A stretch of 64,000 bases of DNA from Leeuwenhoekiella sp. MAR_2009_132 (GTDB taxonomy: Bacteria > Bacteroidota > Bacteroidia > Flavobacteriales > Flavobacteriaceae): contig NZ_JHZY01000002.1 of the NCBI RefSeq assembly GCF_000687915.1, positions 1,302,001-1,366,000 of the forward strand. The letters are read 5' to 3'. Below, piece by piece: positions 29,522 through 36,917 of this stretch. Both the position numbers and the translations under genes were made by a program. Each line of letters starts with the position of its first letter. The first letter of the stretch is position 1. The notes below the pieces were generated by a model. That model had not been told where the DNA came from and ran no database searches. It saw only the letters and a program-made list of their open reading frames with translations.

Positions 29522-31522
29522 TTATTTATTAAAGGCGGCAATGCCTTCTTCGAGCCAGGCTTCAAATTCATCAACCTCTGGCGTATACCCTATAGGGGTA
29601 TTTAATTCGTTTCCGTCTGGTGTAAGTAAAACGTAATAAGGCTGAGCGTTTATCTGGTATTTTTTAATCTGAAAATCGCTCCATTTATTACCTACTGTTT
29701 GAATGCGTTTACCGGTGGTTTCGCTTACATACTGTGCTGCTTCGGGTAGTTTTTCTTTTAAATCTACAAACAATGAAATTAGAACGACATCATTCTGAAG
29801 TTTACTTAAAATCTGAGGTTCACCCCAAACGCGCTCCTCCATTTTACGGCAATTCACACAAGCTTTACCCGTAAAATCTAATAGTACGGGTTTATTTTCC
29901 GCTTTAGCGAAAGCCATACCTGCATCATAGTCCGTAAATGTTATGAGTTGGTATGGTCCTAACTCCGCTTCTTCAGGCATTTCAGAAGTTGTAGCGCCTG
30001 TACCTCCCTTCATATAGCCTACTCCATAGGGAGATTCGCTATAATTCATAGGTGGAGGGAAACCACTAATTAACTTAAGCGGCGCGCCCCATAAACCGGG
30101 AATTAAATAAATTGTAAAAGCCATAACAAAAAGTCCGAAAACCAATCTTCCCGAAGAAATATGATCTATAGGCGTATCGTGAGACAATCGTATTTTACCA
30201 AATAAATACAGTGCCAAAGCTCCAAAAATAGCAATCCAAATAGCCAGAAAGACTTCGCGTTCTAACAAATGCGCTTGCAATACGAGGTCTGCGTTTGAAA
30301 GAAATTTAAATGCCAAAGCCAGCTCTAGAAATCCTAAAACCACTTTAACCGAATTTAACCAACCACCAGACTTAGGTAGCGAATTCATTAAGCCCGGGAA
30401 CAATGCAAACAAAGCAAATGGTATTGCAATTGCCAGAGAGAATCCTAGCATTCCCAGTATAGGAGCAAGACCACCTTCTGAAGCTGCCTGAACCAGTAAT
30501 GTACCTACAATAGGCCCGGTACAACTAAAGGATACGATAGCAAGCGCTAATGCCATAAAAAAGATACCAAACACGCCTCCTCTATCTGCTTTACGATCTA
30601 CAGCATTTGCCCAGGAGTTAGGTAACATAATCTCAAAGGCTCCAAAAAAAGAAATAGCAAAAACGACCAGTAAGACGAAGAAAATAATATTAAACCATAC
30701 GTTTGTTGATAAGGCATTCAATGCATCTGCACCAAAAATAGCCGTAACCAGTGTTCCCAGCAAGACGTAAATAATAACGATAAAAAAACCGTATAAAATA
30801 GCGTTACGACGACCGGTAGCAGCATTTTTACTCTGTTTTGTAAAAAAACTTACTGTCATAGGGATCATTGGGAAAACGCAAGGTGTTAACAGCGCCAGAA
30901 ATCCTGAAGCAAAAGCAAGAAAGAAAATCGTCCATAAACCTTGTTTTTCTTCAAGTTTAATCTCTTCTTGTACAGGGGTTATCTTTTCTACGTTCCGCTC
31001 AATCGTATCATAATCTTTAAATGCATTAAAGTCCTCCAGAACTAATCCTTTACCTGCCTTAAGATCGAAAACTATATACTTCTCTTCGTTGATACAAACC
31101 TCTTTACAAACCTGGTATTTGAGTATCAATTTAACCACACTTAAATCTTCTTTCGTGATTTTAATATTTTGCGTAAGGGTAGCGTCGTCTGTAAAAAAAG
31201 TTTCATCAACTTCAAAAACATCACTGTACTCGGTATGGGTTTCACTTTCTTTAGTAGGACCTTCTAACGTAAAATCTGCTGCCACATTTAAAAACTCAAG
31301 TTCTATAGGTAATGAACCATCAGGATCTGTAAACTGAGAATATACATGCCAGTCTTTCTCAATATCTGCATTAAGAATTAAGGCGTACGTCGCATCGTCA
31401 AGCTTTTGTACTTCGGCTTGCCACTGCACGGGGTTTTTAGTTGTATCTGATTGCCCGAATACCTGAGCATTTCCTGTAACTGTAAATAAAAAAAGTACAA
31501 GAAGAAAACCATATTTAATCAT
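29522..31522 (-). CDS. dsbD: DsbD-like thiol:disulfide interchange protein
   Basis: About 666 residues from ATG 31520-31522; the upstream seven codons lie in the tilS end and do not fit a signal peptide. The N-terminal periplasmic domain (about 20-190) holds the pair VCKEVC. A CcdA/DsbD-type membrane domain follows (about 200-475) with LTPCVFPMIP and SFSCTGPIVG, and the C-terminal thioredoxin-like domain has the active site KACVNCRKME. It carries electrons from cytoplasmic thioredoxin to periplasmic substrates. The start codon overlaps the tilS stop by 8 bases, so translation is probably coupled. Confidence 0.93.
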   Translation of the reverse strand: MIKYGFLLVLFLFTVTGNAQVFGQSDTTKNPVQWQAEVQKLDDATYALILNADIEKDWHVYSQFTDPDGSLPIELEFLNVAADFTLEGPTKESETHTEYSDVFEVDETFFTDDATLTQNIKITKEDLSVVKLILKYQVCKEVCINEEKYIVFDLKAGKGLVLEDFNAFKDYDTIERNVEKITPVQEEIKLEEKQGLWTIFFLAFASGFLALLTPCVFPMIPMTVSFFTKQSKNAATGRRNAILYGFFIVIIYVLLGTLVTAIFGADALNALSTNVWFNIIFFVLLVVFAISFFGAFEIMLPNSWANAVDRKADRGGVFGIFFMALALAIVSFSCTGPIVGTLLVQAASEGGLAPILGMLGFSLAIAIPFALFALFPGLMNSLPKSGGWLNSVKVVLGFLELALAFKFLSNADLVLQAHLLEREVFLAIWIAIFGALALYLFGKIRLSHDTPIDHISSGRLVFGLFVMAFTIYLIPGLWGAPLKLISGFPPPMNYSESPYGVGYMKGGTGATTSEMPEEAELGPYQLITFTDYDAGMAFAKAENKPVLLDFTGKACVNCRKMEERVWGEPQILSKLQNDVVLISLFVDLKEKLPEAAQYVSETTGKRIQTVGNKWSDFQIKKYQINAQPYYVLLTPDGNELNTPIGYTPEVDEFEAWLEEGIAAFNK

Positions 31523-32828
31523 ACACTGCTGTAATTTTAACAAGCTTAGTCGCCTGCGAATTTATTTTATACCGATTGTCTGTGCGCTCACCTACAATCC
31601 ATATTATATCTGTACCCGAACACAATAACCACGCGGACTCCTTATCTAGTGCCGAGTATTTTAAATCTTTAAAGTATTTACTCACTTTCTTTTTACCGCG
31701 CATACCATAAGGATAAAAAGAATCGCCTTCCTCCCATTTGCGTACATAAAGCGGAAAATTTAATTGCGCTTCATCAAAAACGGCTTCGTTCTTTTTTAAA
31801 ATATCTAAGCTAGAAATTGATTCTTTTAGCAATTTTAAGTTGGGTAGTTTAACTTCAGAATCTATTTTATCAAAGATGTATTTATCTTTAGGCTGTGATT
31901 TATGTGCGCTTAAAATCAATACATCGCGATCTTTAATTAGCCGATAATTTTCTGAAAGTACTTGCTTGCCAGACTGTGCCTGTAACAAATCATAAATATT
32001 ATCCCAGGCCGTAAACCCAAAACCTTTTAATAGTTGATACAAAACCGCTTTAGTATTAGGTACTTCGCGTAATTGGATTATGCTCAACTCATAACCTTGA
32101 AACGATTCTGTAACGATTTTAGAGAATAGAAATGCCGTGTAATCTTCTAATAAATCTGCAGCTTCCTGTAAATGTTTTTGTGTTTTTTTAAACTGAATTA
32201 AAAAATCTGGTGCTGCTTGAGATAAAGCCGGTATTGCGTGGTGTCTAAAATGATTGCGCAGGTAATTATCAGTCTCATTACTGCTGTCTTCACGCCAGAC
32301 TATATTATTTTCTTTTGCGTAAGCCAGAATTTCTTCACGGCTAAAGGGAAGTAAAGGTCGTAAAATATGTTCGCTCGCTTCGGTCATACCTTTTAAGCCT
32401 TCAAGACCACTGGCGCGATTTATATTTATTAAAAACGTCTCAAGATCATCCTGAGCGTGATGCGCGGTAAGGGTATGCGTTAAATTGAATTGATTACACA
32501 ATTCATTAAACCAGGCGTACCGTAACTCACGAGCCGCCATTTGTGTAGATACTTTGTGTGCAGCTGCAAATGCTTTAGTATTAAACTTCTGAAGGTGAAA
32601 TTTCATATTGAGTTGTTGAGCCAACTCCCTGACAAATACTGCTTCTGCATCACTTTCACTTCCGCGTAGCGAAAAATTACAATGCGCAATTTCAAAATCT
32701 AATTCTGCTCGTTTTAATAGGTGTGCTAATACGACGCTGTCAATCCCACCGCTAACAGCAAGTAAAACAGAACGCTCTTTTAGAAACGGAAACCGGGCTG
32801 TGATGTGCTTTAAAAAGGCATGAAACAT
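31515..32828 (-). CDS. tilS: tRNA(Ile)-lysidine synthase
   Basis: About 437 residues from the ATG at 32826-32828; a TTG three codons upstream lies inside the likely promoter. The N-type ATP-pyrophosphatase loop is LAVSGGIDS (about 23-31). The catalytic domain continues with ALTAHHAQDD-like (TLTAHHAQDDLETFLIN) and LRPLLPFSREEI, then C-terminal domains with the VRKWEEGDSFYPYGMRGKKK signature of TilS. It converts the wobble C34 of tRNA-Ile(CAU) to lysidine so the tRNA reads AUA; AUA codons are frequent here, and one is the probable start of infC. First gene of the operon. Confidence 0.95.
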   Translation of the reverse strand: MFHAFLKHITARFPFLKERSVLLAVSGGIDSVVLAHLLKRAELDFEIAHCNFSLRGSESDAEAVFVRELAQQLNMKFHLQKFNTKAFAAAHKVSTQMAARELRYAWFNELCNQFNLTHTLTAHHAQDDLETFLININRASGLEGLKGMTEASEHILRPLLPFSREEILAYAKENNIVWREDSSNETDNYLRNHFRHHAIPALSQAAPDFLIQFKKTQKHLQEAADLLEDYTAFLFSKIVTESFQGYELSIIQLREVPNTKAVLYQLLKGFGFTAWDNIYDLLQAQSGKQVLSENYRLIKDRDVLILSAHKSQPKDKYIFDKIDSEVKLPNLKLLKESISSLDILKKNEAVFDEAQLNFPLYVRKWEEGDSFYPYGMRGKKKVSKYFKDLKYSALDKESAWLLCSGTDIIWIVGERTDNRYKINSQATKLVKITAVYD

Positions 32829-32834
32829 AGTAGT

Positions 32835-32842
32835 CAAATATA
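32835..32842 (-). promoter_or_regulatory. Candidate -7 element for tilS
   Basis: On the minus strand this reads TATATTTG, an exact match to TAnnTTTG, ending 6 bases before the tilS ATG. Transcription would then begin at or within a few bases of the start codon. No clear -33 box is seen. Confidence 0.4.
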
Positions 32843-33006
32843 CAATTTTAGCGTGCAGCAGCTTTTAAATCTTTAAAGATGTCTAATGCTTTCTTGTTTT
32901 AAAAATGCTTATCAATTCGTTTCTAAAGGAATAGCGCTTGCATATATGAATTAACAATCTAAGTAAAATAAGCTAAACTTAAATTGTACTTTTAATATCA
33001 GGCTTT

Positions 33007-33020
33007 GTAACACGTGTTAC
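33007..33020. promoter_or_regulatory. Perfect 14-bp palindrome upstream of sulP
   Basis: GTAACACGTGTTAC is its own reverse complement and lies 47 bases before the sulP start codon, immediately after a TTTG. It is a good candidate operator for a dimeric regulator. The half site GTAAC is reminiscent of Crp/Fnr-type sites, but no regulator gene is adjacent. Confidence 0.55.
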
Positions 33021-33067
33021 TTCAAAATTTATTGAACCCATTTATATTTACGCCTTAAAATAAAACA

Positions 33068-34783
33068 TTGAAAAGGTACTTCCCCATTCTAAGTTGGTTA
33101 CCCGCCTATAAAAAGGCCTATTTATCTGGTGATATTTTTGCCGGAATTACCGTAGGTGTAATGCTTATACCTCAAGGTATGGCCTATGCGATGATTGCAG
33201 GTTTGCCACCGGTTTTTGGCTTATACGCAGCATTAGTTCCGCAGGTGATCTATGCCATTACAGGCACAAGCAGGCAGCTCGCAATAGGACCGGTAGCGAT
33301 GGATTCTTTATTAATAGCTTCGGGCTTGGGTGCTTTGTCTATTTCAGGCATTGATGAATATATCTCGATGGCGATATTTTTATCCCTTTTTATAGGAACG
33401 ATACAGGTTGCAATGGGTTTTTTGAAGATGGGCTTTCTGGTTAATTTTCTATCAAAACCAGTAATTAACGGGTTTACATCCGCGGCAGCGCTAATTATAG
33501 GAATAAGCCAACTCAAACATTTATTAGGTATTGAAATAACCAGCAACAAAACTCTTCAAATATTAAAACAAACCGCTTTACAACTGGATCAAATTAACCC
33601 ATACGCAGTTGTAGTAGGACTTTGCGGTATAGGTGTTATGCTTTTAATAAAGAAAATACACAGCCAGATACCGGCAGCTATTGTAGTTGTTATTTTAGGA
33701 ATCTCACTGGCCTATTTTACTCCACTGCCGGAGTATGGTCTCAAACTTGTAGGTAAAATTCCTGAAGGACTACCCGGTTTTAAAATTCCTGAAATTCCCT
33801 GGGCAAATCTGGGAGATTTATTTACCATAGCCCTGGCTATGTCGCTAATTGCTTTTATGGAAGTAATTTCTATAGGTAAAGCACTTGACGAAAAAGTAAA
33901 TGCCAATACCATCGTACCTAATCAAGAATTAATTGCATTAGGAGCTGGTAATATTATGGGTTCTTTATTTCAAAGTTACCCTACGACAGCCGGGTTTAGC
34001 AGAACCGCCGTTAATTTTCAGGCAGGTGCAAAAACAGGAGTTGCAGCTTTTATAAGTGCCGCGCTTGTTGCTCTAACCTTACTTTTTTTGACACCGTTAT
34101 TCTATTATTTGCCTAACGCGATTCTGGCCTCGATAATAATGCTGGCAATTACCAGTCTCATTGATTTTAGATACCCTCAAGAACTGTATAAATATCAAAA
34201 AGACGAATTTGTTTTATTGATGGCTACTTTCCTAATAACTCTTTTTGTAGGCATACAAGAAGGTATCATTCTAGGTGTATTGTTTTCGTTATTACTTATG
34301 GTTTACCGAACTTCTAAGCCTCATATGGCAGTTTTAGGCCAAATTAAAGGAACTACTTATTTTAAAAATATTTCGCGTTTTGCGCCAGATATTATAGATC
34401 GTAAAGACATTCTGGTACTGCGTTTTGATGCTCAGTTATTTTTTGGCAATAAAGACTATTTCTACAAGCAGTTAAAGCGTCATAAAATTGCAAAAGGCCC
34501 CGACTTAAAGGTTATCATTATAAATGCCGAAGCTATAAATTATGTAGACAGCAGTGCGACTTACATCATAAAACATCTTATTCTCGAACTTAAAGAACAA
34601 CAGATTCAATTAATGATTGCCGGTGCTACAGGACCTACACGCGATATTTTATTTAAAACAGGAGTTGTAGATTTATTAGGCCGTGAAAACCTCTTTGTAC
34701 GTGTGGTGGAAGCCGTTGAATATGTAGATGGAATACACCCCAGAACAGAAATTGAAGATCGTATCTCGCATCAAAATTACTAA
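33068..34783 (+). CDS. SulP-family anion transporter with STAS domain
   Basis: 571 residues. The only usable start is TTG at 33068 (stop codon four codons upstream; next Met is inside the first helix). The membrane part (about 1-405) contains the SulP signature VGVMLIPQGMAYAMIAGLPP and a later QSYPTTAGFSRTAVN segment. The STAS domain (about 435-550) includes VIIINAEAINYVDSSAT. Transports sulfate, bicarbonate or another anion; substrate cannot be told from sequence. Probably regulated through the palindrome 47 bases upstream. The stop is one base from the stop of the convergent gene. Confidence 0.94.
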   Translation: MKRYFPILSWLPAYKKAYLSGDIFAGITVGVMLIPQGMAYAMIAGLPPVFGLYAALVPQVIYAITGTSRQLAIGPVAMDSLLIASGLGALSISGIDEYISMAIFLSLFIGTIQVAMGFLKMGFLVNFLSKPVINGFTSAAALIIGISQLKHLLGIEITSNKTLQILKQTALQLDQINPYAVVVGLCGIGVMLLIKKIHSQIPAAIVVVILGISLAYFTPLPEYGLKLVGKIPEGLPGFKIPEIPWANLGDLFTIALAMSLIAFMEVISIGKALDEKVNANTIVPNQELIALGAGNIMGSLFQSYPTTAGFSRTAVNFQAGAKTGVAAFISAALVALTLLFLTPLFYYLPNAILASIIMLAITSLIDFRYPQELYKYQKDEFVLLMATFLITLFVGIQEGIILGVLFSLLLMVYRTSKPHMAVLGQIKGTTYFKNISRFAPDIIDRKDILVLRFDAQLFFGNKDYFYKQLKRHKIAKGPDLKVIIINAEAINYVDSSATYIIKHLILELKEQQIQLMIAGATGPTRDILFKTGVVDLLGRENLFVRVVEAVEYVDGIHPRTEIEDRISHQNY

Positions 34784-34784
34784 G

Positions 34785-35735
34785 TTAATTAAATCGGAAA
34801 CTCCCTTTTAAAACAAGGTATCTGTGCGGCTTATTGCCTTTAATTTCACCGTCTGTATAATTCCATTTCAAACCTAATGAATAGCGTTTTAGAGAAATAA
34901 AAGCGCCTAATGAAGCATTAATATAAAAGTGATTAACAAGGCTGTCTGGTACTAATACCGTTCCGTTTGCATCTGCATCTTCTATTGTAGCATTATAAAT
35001 TGAATATTTTGCAGCTAGCGATCCTTCAAAAAAGAACTCTTGAGATCCTTTAGCAAAAAGTGTATTTCTTTGCGAATTTGTTTTAGAAACTGTTTCAAAT
35101 TTACCCAATCGTAGGTGAAGTGCGGGTTCTACGAAAGTAAAAATCGTTCCTACCGAAGCGTCTACTTTCCCGTAAATACCCACCCATTTAGTATTAAAAA
35201 CTTCTGAAGCATAAGAAGTATTTAGGTTTACTCCTAATTTATTAGGGATTTGATCGTCCCATTGATTAACTAAAATATCATACGACACATACTGATGTAT
35301 AAAATTTTGTATTTCACCGGCTTGTACCGCCGGCCCTAAAATTCCCAGGTCTAACTTCAGTTTAAAAAAGGATTGTTTAAACGCGTAGGTAGCTTCAAAA
35401 TCTGCATACCCCCAACCGGCATAGGGTTGCCGTATGTTTACAAGTTGCCGTGTAATTGAATAATCTGGTGTATAGGCCTGTATGTGCAAGCCCGCGCGCT
35501 GCATATACCCTTCTTTAGAAGTAAATAGACGAGATAGAACTGTTTCCTTTTCTGGAAGCCAGGCTATGTCTAGATGAATTCCGTACGTATAATGCCAATC
35601 TGTACGTGTCCCAAAAACCGTAAAATCATTATCGTGCCCTATCGTTAATTCGTACTTATAGCCGTTATTCTGTGCGTGAAGTACAGCACAAAAAAACATT
35701 AAAAAAGAAATACATAGCCTATTAAACACCTTCAC
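34785..35735 (-). CDS. LpxR-like outer-membrane lipid A deacylase family protein (DUF2219)
   Basis: 316 residues starting at GTG (35733-35735), with a signal peptide (about 1-21, ending VLHAQ). The mature protein opens with GHDNDFTVFGTRTDWHYTYG, similar to the NDND...TD..YT(N/H)G pattern of LpxR, and ends in Phe-Asn as a beta-barrel would (LKGSFRFN). LpxR removes the 3'-acyloxyacyl chain of lipid A. The match is by motif and predicted barrel shape, so the enzymatic role is likely but not certain. Confidence 0.75.
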   Translation of the reverse strand: MKVFNRLCISFLMFFCAVLHAQNNGYKYELTIGHDNDFTVFGTRTDWHYTYGIHLDIAWLPEKETVLSRLFTSKEGYMQRAGLHIQAYTPDYSITRQLVNIRQPYAGWGYADFEATYAFKQSFFKLKLDLGILGPAVQAGEIQNFIHQYVSYDILVNQWDDQIPNKLGVNLNTSYASEVFNTKWVGIYGKVDASVGTIFTFVEPALHLRLGKFETVSKTNSQRNTLFAKGSQEFFFEGSLAAKYSIYNATIEDADANGTVLVPDSLVNHFYINASLGAFISLKRYSLGLKWNYTDGEIKGNKPHRYLVLKGSFRFN

Positions 35736-35887
35736 ATTTGAAAGCTACTTCCTTTTTATTAAAACTCAAAACCCAAATTGAAAGAAGCTATTTATTAGCT
35801 TCAATAATTAGTTTTGAATAAATGGTTAGTTACCTATCGAGTACAATTCGTGACGTTACAGGGGTAAAAAGCATCAACCAATTGTTC

Positions 35888-35899
35888 TATCTTTACAGC
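35888..35899 (+). promoter_or_regulatory. Candidate -7 element for dus
   Basis: TATCTTTACAGC, 13 bases before the ATG at 35913. The same 12 bases occur before thrS, and the first 11 occur before the XRE-S24 repressor gene; TATCTTTA differs at one base from TAnnTTTG. Confidence 0.45.
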
Positions 35900-35912
35900 A
35901 CTAAATATTAAG

Positions 35913-36878
35913 ATGGCTTTTACCCTACTTTCATCACCTTTACAAGGTTTTACAGATTTCAGATTTCGCAATGCATTCAACCATTATTTTGGCGGAATTG
36001 ATACCTTTTACTCACCCTACATACGATTAAACGGAAAGCTGAAAATTAAACAGTCGTATCAAAATGATTTATTGCTTGAAAATAATACGACACTAGAAGT
36101 CATTCCGCAAATAATTACTAACGACCCTGATGAGTTTATATTTGTAGCCAAATATGTGCGTAGTTTGGGATATAAAGAACTCAACTGGAATTTAGGCTGC
36201 CCGTATCCTATGGTTACAAAATCGGGTATGGGGTCTGGTTTAATTTGCAATCCTCAACGTATAAATGAAGTGTTGCACCGCGCACATAATGAGACCGATA
36301 TTCTGGTTTCTATGAAAATGAGAATGGGATATGAGCACGCCGAAGAAATTTTAGATGCCTTCCCTATTCTAGACAATTACCCGCTTAAGAGTATTGCCAT
36401 ACACGCTCGCATAGGAAAGCAACTTTACAAAGGCCCGGTTGATTTAGACGCATTTGAAAAATGCATAAGCAGCACTAAACATAAATTGTATTACAACGGA
36501 GACATTACCAGTGTTGCTGCATTTAAAGATATCGAGGAACGTTTTCCTAGTATAGATCATTTTATGATAGGTCGCGGATTAATTGCTGATCCGTTTTTAC
36601 CGGCGATGATTAAAAATAACACCACAGAATATCCTAAAAACAGGTGGTCTATTTTTTCAGAATTTCACGATACGATTTACAAAGACTATGATGAGTATTT
36701 ATCTGGCCCCACACCAATTAAAATGAAAATGTTGGGATTCTGGGAATTCTTCTCGCAATCTACTTCAAACCCGCAAAAGGTTTATAAAGCCATAAAAAAA
36801 GCTTCTAATCCCATAAAATATAAACAAGCTGTTGCTCAAATACTCAATGCTGAAATAAAACTGGAGAATTCAATTTAA
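35913..36878 (+). CDS. tRNA-dihydrouridine synthase
   Basis: 321 residues, full length for the smaller Dus class. It begins with SSPLQGFTDFRFRNAF, the FMN-binding start of Dus proteins. The catalytic Cys96 sits in NLGCPYPMVTKSGMGSGL. IHARIGKQLYKGPVD and a later NGDITS...FMIGRGLIADP complete the TIM-barrel signatures. It reduces uridine to dihydrouridine in tRNA D-loops using NADPH and FMN. Which uridine it modifies cannot be decided; the sequence is closest in style to DusC-like members. Single gene. Confidence 0.92.
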   Translation: MAFTLLSSPLQGFTDFRFRNAFNHYFGGIDTFYSPYIRLNGKLKIKQSYQNDLLLENNTTLEVIPQIITNDPDEFIFVAKYVRSLGYKELNWNLGCPYPMVTKSGMGSGLICNPQRINEVLHRAHNETDILVSMKMRMGYEHAEEILDAFPILDNYPLKSIAIHARIGKQLYKGPVDLDAFEKCISSTKHKLYYNGDITSVAAFKDIEERFPSIDHFMIGRGLIADPFLPAMIKNNTTEYPKNRWSIFSEFHDTIYKDYDEYLSGPTPIKMKMLGFWEFFSQSTSNPQKVYKAIKKASNPIKYKQAVAQILNAEIKLENSI

Positions 36879-36917
36879 AAACTATATTGTGAAGTAAATA
36901 AACCGTCGTGTTAGAGT

